From: Lunularia cruciata
Taxonomy: Eukaryota; Streptophyta; Marchantiopsida; Lunulariales; Lunulariaceae
Direction: 5' to 3'
NCBI GenBank assembly: GCA_948567375.1
Contig: OX419758.1
Span: 191,001-255,000, forward strand
Length of the DNA: 64,000 nt
The number at the start of each line of letters is the position of its first letter. Position 1 is the first letter of the stretch. Positions 45,701 through 57,216 of this stretch are shown here, in pieces. A program made the position numbers and the translations under genes. A model generated the notes under the pieces. It was not told the origin of the DNA. It ran no database searches and saw only the letters and a program-made list of their open reading frames with translations.

Positions 45701-45838
45701 CCCTAGTTTCCTCACCAGCCTCTCTTCCCAACACCAATCTCCAATCCAACTTTGTCCATTGGGTATGATTTCCTCTCTTTCCTTCATTCTCGGGTCCTTC
45801 CTCACAATCACTCAATGCACTTCTGCCATGATGGTTGC
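42763..45838 (-). repeat. C 5' LTR (family B, truncated at its 5' side)
   Basis: Ends GTTATCACA at 42763, colinear with B2 but lacking its first ~1 kb. It preserves the same 3' non-coding part (42763-43545), including a CTCAGGATC-like region, and the LTR reading frame (43550-45838, decayed). Confidence 0.75.
43550..45838 (-). pseudogene. LTR-encoded coiled-coil protein, decayed copy in C
   Basis: Pieces at 45838-45563 (EGKRGNHTQWTKLDWRLVLG matches EGKRGNPARWTESDWRLVLG of B2), 45132-44601, 44161-43952 and 43951-43550 follow the B2 protein in order. Acidic and coiled-coil composition is kept (for example ELVEELEVVEPK near the end). Frameshifts and stops throughout. Its presence in three LTR copies (B1, B2, C) shows the ORF belongs to the LTR and was not a private capture. 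Confidence 0.65.
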
Positions 45839-46349
45839 AAGGATGTGATGAGGTCAAGACTTATTTGTTCCTATTGGGCAGATAGCGTAAGAAGTGGTTG
45901 AAGTTGTCTTCCTGATTTTTGGTTGTTGATCTTGTTGTGGTTGACAACTCTCACAAGATCTAAAAGACTCTCAAACTTCTTGTGTTATGTTTGGCCACCA
46001 CCATTGACATTTGATAGTACTCAAGGTTTTGTCCACACTCAAATGAGCAACAATCAGTAAGTCATGGGCTTCTTGAAGTTGCATAAGTTGGAGGTCACCC
46101 TTAGTGAAACAAAAGTGTTGCATTTCTTGTCAAGCACTACAAGATGATTTGCACTAGCTAAAAGAAGCATCTTGTTGTAAAGCAATCTTGAACTGTATGC
46201 ATACCTTTGAGTCAATTGACATCATGGCGGTTGTTGCTATCATGGGAGATTTAGGAAATATTTTTAATTAGGATATCATGATAGGGTATCAAGATCAACA
46301 TGGAACCTATAAATTTTGTACTCAAGCTTGATGTCAAAAGTTGTTATTT
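45839..46349 (-). pseudogene. D2 integrase N-terminal remnant
   Basis: Reading down from ~46100: an EAHDLLIVAH-type zinc stretch, SCESCQPQQ-like sequence, and the D-L-I-T-S-L start of the catalytic core at ~45845, homologous to D1 15595-15840. Broken frames. Stops abruptly at 45838. Confidence 0.65.
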
Positions 46350-47420
46350 TTCTTCCCATTGATGATGTTGACTTGTCATGTATCCAAATGTAAGGTTTGC
46401 AACAAAGATATATCATTGGTTTGCATGATCACTTGTTTCTCCAAGAGATAATGTCTCCATCTCTTTGGGCATATACCATGGCTAGTTTTTGTTGATCTTG
46501 GATAGAATAATTTATTTTTGTTGTGTTTAGTTGGCAAGACACAAAGGCAATGGGAGTAAGCCATTTGGAAGTTTTTGTTGCAACACAACTCCAATGACAA
46601 AGTTGGAAGGATCAAAAGCAATTGCACAAAGGTAGTTAAGGATTGTATGGTTGGAGGATGGGTCATGCATGAGGACACCATATGCTTCAATTTCTTGAAT
46701 TCTTCTTTGTGCTTTGGGGTCCATGCAAAGCTTGATGTCTTTCTCAAGAGATTGGTCAATGATGGAACAACATGAGCATAATAATAGATAAATCATGGGT
46801 AAAAATTGCCAATCCATTAAATGCCTAAACTTCTATGGATCTTTAGGAGTATGTCAATATATAATAGTCTTGATTTTTTTCCTTCCATCTTGATCCCTTC
46901 CGATAAGACCTTATGACCCAAGAAGGTAACTTCATTCTACCAAAAATTACACTTTGACTTCTTGCAATAAAACTTCCATTAGTGTAGTCATCTTCAAACT
47001 TCTCTTCTTGTATATGATTCATGTGTTCTACCTCCATCTTACCATATATTAAAATATCATCCAAGAACACTACCACTTATCAATCCAATAAGTAATGCAG
47101 ATTTTTATAATTTAGAAAATACACATACTTTATGCAAAAGGTAATTTTTTGCACATCCTTCCTATCAGGAGGAATTACCAAAACCAATTTAAAGATACAA
47201 CTTTGAAAAGTATTGTGCTCCACTCAATTGATCTAACAAGTACAATTTAAGGCAAGGGACATGGATTTGTCATTTTTTGTTTATTAAGCCAATGGTAGTC
47301 AATACACAATTTCAAGTCCTCCATCCTTCTTTGGTACAAATAGTATTGATGTTTCCCAAGGAGATGTACTATGTTACATGAAATCCTTCTCTAAAAACTT
47401 GGTCAATGTTGGTCAAAGCT
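46350..47420 (-). pseudogene. D2 reverse transcriptase and RNase H
   Basis: 47076-46843 holds MVVFLDDILIYGKME, the intact two-Asp catalytic box that D1 has lost. 46759-46376 gives TSSFAWTPKHKEEFKKLKHMV, the RT connection/RNase H start, then a decayed RNase H. Upstream to ~47420 only fragments of the fingers and palm remain. Confidence 0.75.
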
Positions 47421-48828
47421 CTTTTAACTCCTTTAGTGATAGTCTATAGATTAGTCTACTCACTTGATTGCTATTTGGAAATAGCTTGATCTTGAAGAGC
47501 ATACTGCAATTAGAGGGTAACCCCTTTGGAAGATCATCTAGAAACATATTTGCAAATTTTTGAAATATCTAATCAACCATTCCTTGATGGGGCTTCTGAT
47601 CCTCATCAGATCCTCCTTGTGCAATTGGCTTGATCCACACTAAAAAATAGGAATATCTTCTTCCAAAGCTTGCTCTATAGCTTAGGGCTAACTATTTTTA
47701 GATGTTTTTATCCAAAGGTACCAAACAACCTAATATGTAATTCTTGCCTTGATGCTCTATAGCTTGGAGCTAACTATTTTCAGATTTTTTTATCCAAAGG
47801 TACCAAACAACTTAATATGTAATTCTTACCTTGATGTTGTACTTGTTTTTTTTTTGAGGCCAATCAAATTGAATCTTATGCTATTCATGTCAAGGAAGAC
47901 TTAGAATGATATTGTAATCTAGATGGGCTACTAAAGATCTCATACACTATGAATACTTATTCCCAATCTTGAATATAATAGGAAGTGAAGTATGAAATGC
48001 AAGAATATTTATATCATCTAATGTCATAAATGTGGTACCTAATATCAACTTGATAGGAATACATAATTTCTTTGCTAATTTAAAAGACATTCAATTCTTT
48101 GAACTCCTAGAATCAACCAAAATCTTGCAACCATGATCATACCTTGTAAGGAATCAAACTTGCACAAGTTGAGCCTTCAATCCCATTTGACTTCATCAAG
48201 TTCCCAATAAGTGGTTTGATATCTTGTATTGAGACACTTTTTTTCATTGATCATTGTGCGTCATAAATTCCATTTTGGCAATTGGTCAAAGTCATGTATT
48301 CCTAGATGGACATTTGGCAATGCAATGTACAATTTGGTGACAATAGAAGCCATTTTTTTGCAATCTTTCTTTGTTTATAACACCAAATTGTCTCTATCTG
48401 ATGGCATCAATCTCCATTATTGCCAAGTCCTCCATCCATACATGGTGTGTTGGCAAGTTTTGTGAAGGTCTGGGTCAAGACCAAGTTGTGGTAACCACGG
48501 AATCAAAGCTCAACCAACTACATGGCTTCTTCCAAGTGTTTGAGCTTGCACATGGTTACTTCCAATTTTGTGCATGATTTCAAGCCCCTCACAAATCAAT
48601 CCACTCACAAATCAATCTATAGCTTCATCTCCTAGTATTTTTAGAATTTAAGTTATGGTGTTTTGGAATTGCATGATGTAGCTCCTCACCAAACCAATCC
48701 ACTTCAATTCTACCAATGTATCTCGTGCGGCTTGTGTAGCATTCACTACTTGGAATCTCTTGATTATTGCTCCCTTGAATTCTTCTCATGTTGAGATTAG
48801 AATAAAAAATTGCCATTGCCATTAAGTT
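47421..48828 (-). pseudogene. D2 gag end, protease and spacer
   Basis: 48600-48450 matches D1 gag 12800-12900 (a region before the knuckle). 48250-48000 corresponds to the protease but without a clean active site. 47700-47850 has a short imperfect direct repeat (CTATAGCTTGG/GGGCTAACTATTTT units) in the protease-RT spacer, the same place where D1 has spacer repeats. No open frame of note. Confidence 0.55.
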
Positions 48829-49119
48829 TTTCATGTGTATATACATCGCTACACAACATACATTGTTGTCAACATCATACACTATAGAAGCACAAGTCAT
48901 ATAGACTCTAAAGTGCCACAATTGTAATCAGATTGTTTATCACTCTCAACTCAACTCAACTCAGATCAGTACTTGATCTATCACTTTGTAAATTGTCAAC
49001 AATAGGGCACTGATTATAGTCAAGCCACACCCACTCTAGCTAAGAAAATCCAGGTGATGCTCGCCGGCCTCTGTCCACCATAGCCAAGAACTCAAAGGCT
49101 CAACATAAGAGAAGTGAGC
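48829..49119 (-). repeat. A5 3' end, outer part (c and part of a)
   Basis: Outer c copy 48829-48921, then the distal part of arm a up to the B5 insertion at 49119/49120. The rest of the arm is at 61883-62138. Confidence 0.85.
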
Positions 49120-49922
49120 TGTGGTACCCATATTTTTCATTTTGGACGAGTTTTGAAGAAGAAGTGCCTTGTTGAAACCAAATTGAAACCAAATGGAGAA
49201 GAAATGAGAGGAAATTTGTATTTTGATCAAGCCCAAGGAAGTCAACTTTGTGTCATATGAAGACGGACTCAGCCAGGATTGAAAGAGGGCAGACCCAAAA
49301 GAGGAATGGAAGTTACAGGTCGAGATTCTTGTGGGGGCTATATCTCAATGTTCACAACTCTAAATCAAGCGTGCTATATCTCGTTGGAAGCATCTTGTTA
49401 GGGCTTAGGGCTTTCCATTGCCACCAAAATCGTAAAGTTTGGAGGTTTGTAGAAGAAGTTACAAGTATTTGAAGTTTTGGGAGTAACTGTACAAAGTAGT
49501 TTAGTGTCTTCGGGTTGGTGTCTTTGGACTTCGGACTTCAGACTTCAGACTTTGGTCTTCGGACTTTGGACTTGAGACATCGGACTTCGGACTTAAGGTT
49601 TACACAACTTTGGGTTAGAAGCTTCTTTGCCTCAAGACGAAGATGATTGTATCTAAGATAGTCGGACCTTGGAGTGCAACAAAGATGATTTCAGGAATCT
49701 TGCCAGAGGCATTAGAGAGAGTTAGGATAGAGAAAGAATAGATAGTTAGGATACCCATGATTTCAATTTCAGTTTCGATTGAAGATGGAACAAGAATTGA
49801 AGGAGAAGTAGCAGTAGTGAATAAACCCGAAGTGCAAGATCAGATTGTAACTGTCTTTGGGTCAGTAACATGAGTGATTAGGGGAAAGTGGGTTACAAAT
49901 TGAAGGTGTACATAGTGTACCC

Positions 49923-50231
49923 ATGCTTTCAATTACAATTTGTGATGAGGATATACTAGAATTAGCAAAGGAATTGATTGAAATTAGACCCGATGTTGCA
50001 GAAGTAGGAATTCAGGTGTCATCAGACTTGCTATTTGACACATTAGAGAAGAGTGGGTCAGGAGATAAAGAAGTAGATGGAATAACCCTAAGCTCAATTG
50101 TAGTTCCTAGTGTAGAAGTAGTAGAATTAGTGAAGGAATTGGTAGAATTAGCTATACCCAAAGAAGAAGAAGTACTAAGAAGATCATCGGGTTTGGAAGC
50201 TGATGATGAAGTAGACATCAGATCGAGATAA
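49923..50231 (+). pseudogene. C-terminal remnant of LTR protein in B5
   Basis: About 100 codons open. GIQVSSDLLFDTLEKSGS matches GIQMSSELASGTVEKSGS of B2, and SSGLEADDEVDI matches SGLGLKAEEEVDI. Only the C-terminal ~100 residues of the B2 protein are present; the N-terminal and central coding parts are absent from this short LTR form. Confidence 0.6.
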
Positions 50232-50315
50232 GTGTCAATTTTGAGATAGGAAGAGGCAGATATGAAGAGATAGGAAGAAGCAGATTGTCAATTGGGATTT
50301 GCAGGTAGGAAAAGA

Positions 50316-50764
50316 TGTCACGCCATTTGTAGTTCCGCATCTAGATGCTCGGACACTGGAGTTCCAGTGATGGTAGTTAGAGTTATTCTAGCAGTTTCTC
50401 AGGGACTACTTTCCGACGGTTAGATTTTGTGTTTGGGGTATTGACTTCACGATGGGGCCCACCGTCACTTTGCACCGTTTGCACCGTCAAGTGTGCCGTC
50501 TGTGGGACCGTTAGGGTTTCAGGGCTAGCTCGAGTCCAGGGGGTATAGTTTCGAAGTGAGCTCCAGAGAGCTCACTTCTCTGATGTTGAGCCTTCGAGTT
50601 CCTGGCTATGGTGGACAGAGGCCGGCGAGCGTCACCTGGATTCTCTATGTTTAAGTGGGTGTGGCTTGACTGTAATTAGTGCCCAGTTGTTGGCAGTTTA
50701 TAGAGTGACAGATCAAGTATTGATCTGAGTTGAGTTGAGTTGAAAGTGTTAAGCAATCTGATTA
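50316..50764 (+). repeat. A3 5' arm 'a' (no c copy)
   Basis: 449 bp from TGTCACGCC to CTGATTA, followed directly by leader (ACATCACAGAAATGA, two mismatches to the arm complement). Confidence 0.92.
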
Positions 50765-50880
50765 CATCACAGAAATGAAGTCAGGGGGAAATCGGGTGCA
50801 AGAACGTTGAGTGTTGGTGGTATCTCCAAGCTCGGTGGATCGTGGTAGCTCAATTCAGGTTCTATGTTTCCCTAGTGTGC

Positions 50881-51604
50881 AGAAGCTCGTGTAGTTGATG
50901 CAAATTTGGCAGTTAGGCGGACGGTGTGCGGAAGCGTTGGCCAAATTTTGAGCAAAGAAGGAGCAATTTTTTAGCAGTATTGTGATTTTGAGCTCAAGAG
51001 GTGAAGGCAGGACCAATTTGCTGCGAGTTGGGCTCAGAAAGTGAAATCGAAGGTGGAGTTGGAAAGCTCTTCTCATGAAATTGTGATTTGGAAAAACCCG
51101 TTTTGTCAATTTGGCTCGAGTGGAAAGTTAGCGGGGGATTTGGCGGACATCCATCTTTAGGGTTTACGTCAGATTTTACGTCAGATTTAGGGCCAGAATT
51201 GGAGGAGTTTTGCTGTTTGGCCAGATTTGGAGAAGTTTCGCTAGAAGCTCGTGTAGTTGATGCAAATTTGGCGGTTAGGCGGACGGTGTGCGGAAGCGTT
51301 GGCCAAATTTCGAGCAAAGAAGGAGCAATTTTCGAGCAGTGTTGTGATTTTGAGCTCAAGAGGTGAAGGCAGGACCAATTTGCTGCGAGTTGGGCTCAGA
51401 AAGTGAAATTGAAGGTGGAGTTGGAAAGCTCTTCTCATGAAATTGTGATTTGGAAAAACCCATTTTGTCAATTTGGCTCGAGTGGAAAGTTAGCGGGGGA
51501 TTTGGTGGACATCCATCTTTAGGGTTTATGTCAGATTTTATGTCAGATTTAGGGCCAGAATTGGAGGAGTTTTGCTGTTTGGCCAGATTTGGAGAAGTTT
51601 TGCT
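50881..51604 (+). repeat. 362-bp tandem duplication in A3 leader
   Basis: Two direct copies starting at 50881 and 51243 (AGAAGCTCGTGTAGTTG). A1 and A2 have a single copy here. The copies differ at only a few positions. Confidence 0.85.
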
Positions 51605-51848
51605 AGTTTGGAGGAGTTTCGTAGATTTGGAGAAGTTTCGCCAATTTTGGAGGAGGTTCGAAGTGGCAACAAGAAAGGCCTCATTTGGCTGAATTTCGGC
51701 ATTTAGAGGCTTCGAGGCATAGGGCTGTGGGCTATGAGAGCCTACGAAGGGCTAGAAGGGCCAACAAGCCAGCTTGCTGGCGTGAGGCTAGCTAGTTTAG
51801 TGTAGATCTTGGTCATTGGTTGGCAAAATATGCCTTTCTTGCTAGATT

Positions 51849-51920
51849 GTGCGCAACAGGGTTTGACCCCTAGATCTCTTGTTCCTAGACTGGTGCCCTA
51901 GCTAACTGGTCCACCCTCAC
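51849..51920 (-). ncRNA. tRNA-like segment, antisense in A3 leader
   Basis: Third copy of the A box/B box-like segment (see 28755-28832), kept at the same leader position. The remaining leader up to 52382 shows nothing else recognisable. Confidence 0.4.
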
Positions 51921-52382
51921 TTGTTGTCATAGTGACTGTGCCACTGTTATCTATACACATGTAGCTTTGGCTAGGAGAGGCAGTTTGATCCCATTCTTGG
52001 TGATCTTGGTAGCTTAGGACTTAGATACGAACTACTCTTATGTCAAATGCCAAATGGTGGTAGAGTCAGTCCCATGTTGTGTTATGAGATGGAGGGTTTT
52101 TGTTTAGATTTCTTGTGATTGGATCCCCTCCATTCTCTGCTTCCTGTTTGTCCACCACGTTTGTGTGAGGTGCCCTGACTTTTGAGCGTTGGTGCTCTGG
52201 TGTGCTCTCGATGGTGAGGTTGGAGTGATGACCAGTCAGACTACCTTTGTTTCTCTCCGGTGAGGCAGGAAGTGATGACCTACAGACCGTGAGACTGCGT
52301 GTTATGATGGCAGGTTACAGGTTGCCTTTCCCCTAGTGTAGTTATCTCGGTTAGAGTTACATTAGTGGGTGGTGTTTAGTTA

Positions 52383-54038
52383 GTGTTGGCACGCGGTGGT
52401 ATTGGCACTTGGTGGGGTACTTGCGGTTGCGACTTGTCGTTGCAGTTGGTGGTTTGGGTTTGCTGTTGCAGTTACGTGGTCACAACGGAGTTCTTTGGAG
52501 ATTCTAGAGGAGTAAGCCCTGCAGTACGCAGTGGGTTTACTCGGAGTGGTGCTCGGTATCAGCCAGTATCTCAGGTCCCAGTGAGGGAGGAGATTGACTC
52601 TGAGTTGGAGTTCGACACAGGAGCTGATTCAGTTGAGAGTGCACTTGGTGTGCCCGCACCGTTGTTGTGGGACATGGACGAGATTTATGGGGCCTCCAAA
52701 GGCCCTAGGCGTTACTCTGGTACAATGGGTACCATTGAGTTGGATGACTTCATCCAGGAGTTCGATAGTTGGTGTGATCTGCAGCAGATGCGGAACCCAA
52801 CTTTGTTCACACACTTCATGGCATGGAAGGGGTTGTTTCAGCACTTGGAGGGTCCGCCGATGGACGACTACCATGAGTTCAGGAGAGCTCATTTGGAGGA
52901 GATTGAGTTATAGAGACAATATTGGTCTCCACACTATGTCTCCATCACTTCAGGCTCGGTGGCCAAGAGTAGATCGGCTGTACCCACGAGTTCTAGCTCG
53001 AGTAGTGTTGGTGGAGCTAGTGGAGGTGCACTAGCTGGAGATAGTGCTACTACGAGTGGAGGTACCGCTGCAGGAGGTGGTGTGGTACCGGGGTTTAACC
53101 CCATGGTGGAGTTCTTCCTATGTTTGAGGCAGAACTACCAGGGAGTGCGGACTGACAAGCTGAGGAGCTTGCAGGAGTTCCAGCGGAAGGCTGGAGAGAG
53201 CCTACGCGCGGCATATACTCGCATGAGGCGGCTGATCAGTTTCACTCAGGGAGTTACTGAGGCCCAGGCAGTCCAGTTTTGGTATGGGATACTGGATAGG
53301 GAGTTGCGACGTAGAGTTCGTGATGCTACGTTGTTGCAGGCTACTTCGCCCACTTTGGCAGTAGTCTTTGGTTTGGCTGAGCATATTGAGCTCAACATGG
53401 TGGAGGAGAGAGTGGTGACAGCTGGATTTGGTAGAGAGACCTCATCCACGATTGTGACTTCTTCTAGAGTGCAGCAGAGTGCACCACGCCCAGTTGGTTT
53501 TCAAGGATAGGGTGGACAGCCCAGATCCTATGGAGTGAGTGGAGGGCCTAGTGGAGTTAGACCCTTACCCTCATTTTCGGGTCAGCAGCAGCCAGTGAGT
53601 GGTGGTGTTGCTTGTTGGACTTGTGGTGGACCTCACCATAGGAGAGAGTGTACTCAGGGCAGCGGACCTGATACCTCTAGTGCATCACAACCAGCACAGA
53701 GGCAGTGTGAGCATTGCCACAGATTTGGTCACACTAGTGACCGGTGTTTTGACCTACACCCGGAGTTACGGAGTGGTAGGGCTGCTATGGCAAGTAGTAG
53801 AGGAGCTCCAGTTCATGGAAGACGCGGTGGTAGAGGTGGTGGTAGAGGATCTACACCTAGTAGGAGTGTAGTACCTGCCCTTACTTCTGACACAGCTATG
53901 GCTACTCGGATTGAGCAGTTGGAGCAAAGATTGGCTAGTATGGCTATTGCTCAGAGGAGATCAGATTCGGGTGCTGAGGCTTCCACCTCATATGCTGGTG
54001 ATAAAGATGCTTTGGACTTAATGTGCAGAGCAGCATAG
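52383..54038 (+). pseudogene. A3 gag with two zinc knuckles
   Basis: One frame from 52383 to a TAG at 54036-54038, with further TAGs at 52911 (Trp position) and 53508 (Gln position). Order: a Cys/Val-rich N-terminus; the conserved REEIDSELEFDTG block; the EIYGASKGPRRYSG block; a Ser/Gly-rich linker (~52970-53080); the capsid-like AGESLRAAYTRMRRL; HIELNMVEER; a first knuckle CWTCGGPHHRREC (non-canonical spacing); the canonical CEHCHRFGHTSDRC; a Gly/Arg-rich stretch; and the short helix RIEQLEQRLASMAIAQ. The start codon is not evident. The most complete gag in the window. Confidence 0.88.
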
Positions 54039-57000
54039 GTGGATGCATCTGTAGCAGTGACTAGGAGTGCAGTATGTGCTCTAGAGCCTAGAGGAGCATC
54101 AATGGAGTTGGACCCACAGAGAGGAGAGGTTGGGAGACAGGTCAGACTTCCCCAGTCTTTCACGCTATCTGAGGCATTGCAGACAACATCCATGGTTCCT
54201 AGACGTCCTAGTGCAGGTGTGGTAGGTGGTGATGGAGTACATGATGGACTACCTGCTAGTCAGCCACCTGCTACTACACAGACTGAGTCTAGCATGATGT
54301 TGGGGGCGGCTCAGCTGATTATGCGGCATCCTTTATTTTCAGCCAGTGACATGTTTACATTGGGAGTTGACCCAGCCCCAGTGTTCCGGTTGGCTGCCAC
54401 GTTGTGTGAGAGTAGAGATGGTGCAGTTCCTACTACTAGAGCAGAGGTGGTTGGTAGTGGAGCTGACTTGGTTGAGGAGCATGGGATCCGTTCAGCGACC
54501 AGTGGTTTATGGCAGGCATCAGCGGCTAGACTGGAGGAGTTGCCAGCTAGACCGGCCTTTGAGAGAGCGCGGTTTACACCTGGTGTTGTCCTATTGGATA
54601 ACCAGAGGGGGATCTTTCATTTAGTGGGACGTTCAGGGAAGGTCTATACACCACAGAGAGTCTTGTTAGACTCTGGTGCGCAGCCCCTTATGTTGAGGAA
54701 GGCTGCAGTTGTTGGTCTGGAGTTACGGAAGACCGATGTGGAGAGGTGTCCATTTCAGATCCAGACATCTCTTGGTGGTGGTTCGACATAGTACATCACA
54801 CGTGGAGACCTTTTTGTCCAGGTTCAGCCTGGTCATCCGACTGATAGCTCGGTGGTGAGAGCTCAGGCTATTGCGATGATAGCTGAGTCATATGATGTGC
54901 TAGTTGGGGGAGCAGTGTTATACCCTATGGGTTTCAGCATTGACTATTGGGAGGAGATAGCCTCTTATAGACTTGGTTGGCAGTCTGGTGAGGGACGGGT
55001 ATGTCGCCTACCAGTACGCTTCAGTAGTGGCAGTCTTGGCTCACTACAGTCCAGGACCATGGCAGCATCAGTTTTAGCTTTCAGCGGTGCAGTTACTTGG
55101 CCTGGTGATTTGTTGGAGGGGAACGTCCATGCAGAGGATACTCCAGTACCAGAGGAGATCACTCGGCTATGGAGTACGAGTGGGATTGTTCCATCCACCT
55201 TGGATGTTCCATTGTGGAGTTCAGAGGAGGCATTGCAGCAGCATGCAGATCAATTGGTGCAGCAGGCTTGGAGTGGAGCCTTCGTACCATCAGGGGATGA
55301 GTGTGAGGATGAGCCTCCAGAGGCAATTGCTTTGACACCTCTGGATACCACACTCATTGCTTGGCAGTATCCAGTAGAGGGGATATGCCTATTGGAGTTG
55401 TTTGGTGGGATCAGCACCGGACTAGCTGCGGTGTTACAGGCGGGTATCAGAGTAGAGAGGTACTTGTATGTAGAGAGAGATGAGACTACTAGGCGAGTCT
55501 CTCTACATCATGTGGCACACTTGGCCTATCGGTATCTGGAGTTATTACCGATGTCAGCAGTCAGAGGTTACCAGAAGGCCTTACTAGGAGACATTTCCTT
55601 ACTGGGGGCGCATGACCTAGAGAGACATGGGCCTATTCACTTGGTGATTTCTGGATGGCCATGTCAGGGACATACACGTGCGGGCCGTGGTTTGGGTCTT
55701 CAGGATCCTCGTTCTGGTGTGTTTTGGGAGATGTTACGGATACTACGACATCTCCAGGTTCATCAGTCTATTTCTCCAGCTTACCTTTTGGAGAACGTCC
55801 CTTTGATGGGTGATTCTCGCACTAGAGTGGTGGCGAGTACACATCAGGTCCATTCTTGGATGGGACCTGCTGTATTGTTAGATGCAGCCAGAGTGGGATC
55901 ATGGGCTCATTGTCTTCGTCTTTGGTGGACGAACCTTTTACCCAGAGAGGTTCTACAGCGTAGTTATGATGGGATTTAGCGACATATTCAGACTGTGAAG
56001 AGAGGATCGGTTAGAGTTACATTAGTGGGTGGTGTTTAGTTAGTGTTGGCACGCGGTGGTATTGGCACTTGGTGGGGTACTTGCGGTTGCGACTTGTCGT
56101 TGCAGTTGGTGGTTTGGGTTTGCTGTTGCAGTTACGTGGTCACAACGGAGTTCTTTGGAGATTCTAGAGGAGTAAGCCCTGCAGTACGCAGTGGGTTTAC
56201 TCGGAGTGGTGCTCGGTATCAGCCAGTATCTCAGGTCCCAGTGAGGGAGGAGATTGACTCTGAGTTGGAGTTCGACACAGGAGCTGATTCAGTTGTTCAT
56301 TCAGTTGTTCATATATAGTTCAGACTGTGAAGAGAGGATCGGTTAGAGTTACATTAGTGGGTGGTGTTTAGTTAGTGTAGTTATGATGGGATTTAGCGAC
56401 ATATTCAGACTGTGAAGAGAGGATCGGTTAGAGTTACATTAGTGGGTGGCTCATTGTCTTCGTCTTTGGTGGACGAACCTTTTACCCAGAGAGGTTCTAC
56501 AGCGTAGTTATGATGGGATTTAGCGACGTGATCACATCCTTGTTGATGATATCTTGGATGTTGGGCATCAGTCTCAGACAGTGGTAGTGGCTGATAGGTC
56601 ACCTATGGCAGTGGTGAACCTAGTTGGACAGCCTAGAGTTGCATTTCCCACACTCATGAGTTTCCTAGGCTCTCATGCTTTTCGAGAGGGAGGACCTGGA
56701 CTTGTTTGGGACTCACAGTTACAGCAGTTGGTGGAGCCTAATGCTGATGAGAGAGAGCGGGCAATAGGTTTTCACACCAGTATTACCGTTGTTCCAGCAG
56801 TGTCAGAGGCATCCAAGGGTCAGGTGTTAGGTCAGGCTATGGACCTGAACTATTTGACCTGGATTGTGAGCCTTGGTTTGGCAGAGCAGCATAGGATGCG
56901 CTTGATAGGCATCACCACTCGGACACTTGTGAGCCCTGTGCCTATCGAGACGATTCAAGCACATGCTGGGGGTGATGGACCAAGTGGACATGGTATTCTT

Positions 57001-57210
57001 GGGACACATCCAGTAGCTACTAGGGAGAGTGGTCTACTTGGAGTCCATCCAGGTGAGCGTGGGCTACTTGGATTACACCCTTGGTCCACATGGGATGCAG
57101 CCAGAGGACGTATGGAGCTTGCAGCCAGAGTGGAGGGAGTTTTTCACACAGAGGTTGGGACCTCTAGTGGTCGGGAGCATGACACTATTGCTCCCAAGGG
57201 CTCAGTGTAG
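54039..57210 (+). pseudogene. A3 retropepsin plus DNMT3-like cytosine methyltransferase
   Basis: The retropepsin keeps LLDSGAQPLML and DVLVGGAVLYPMG; a TAG at 54789 (Gln in A2) interrupts it. From 54852 an open 375-codon stretch carries motif I LLELFGGISTGL, YVERDE, motif IV GWPCQGHTRAGRG, LLENVP and LRLWWTNLLP. A ~540-bp scrambled insertion (55984-56526) follows, then the frame resumes with DDILDVGHQSQ and the motif IX/X block DERERAIGF and KGQVLGQAM up to the conserved UAG. All catalytic residues of the methyltransferase are visible in this copy. Confidence 0.9.
55984..56526 (+). repeat. Scrambled, templated insertion in A3 methyltransferase
   Basis: A patchwork copied from elsewhere in the same element: a ~285-bp copy of the gag start (52350-52633), three copies of a join between an integrase-like ACTGTGAAGAGAGGAT and leader sequence (CGGTTAGAGTTACATT), and a second copy of 55906-55983. 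It is absent from A1 and A2. Confidence 0.85.
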
Positions 57211-57216
57211 CAGCCA
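57208..57216 (+). promoter_or_regulatory. Conserved UAG-CAG-CCA stop, A3
   Basis: GTG-TAG-CAG-CCA-GTC, identical to A1 and A2; the frame is unchanged across it. Downstream reads QPVSTSSTPTTVTEDTWEPD. Confidence 0.6.

Larger units (their letters stand above)
39589..45838 (-). mobile_element. Element C: LTR retrotransposon with family B long LTR
   Basis: Minus strand: truncated 5' LTR (45838-42763), primer-site-like sequence (42755-42738), gag, protease, cut by A1 at 39588. Its RT, integrase and 3' LTR are not found left of A1. It ties the solo family B LTRs to a real retrotransposon. The 5' edge abuts D2 integrase without the LTR's own TGTGGTG end, so the 5' ~1 kb of the LTR is missing. Confidence 0.75.
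45839..48828 (-). mobile_element. Ty3/gypsy element D2, decayed and truncated at both ends
   Basis: Minus-strand relative of D1: gag end (48828-48450), protease (48250-47640), RT (47420-46840), RNase H (46760-46350), start of integrase (46080-45839). The A5 terminus cuts gag at 48829; C LTR sequence replaces the rest of integrase at 45838. Confidence 0.8.
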
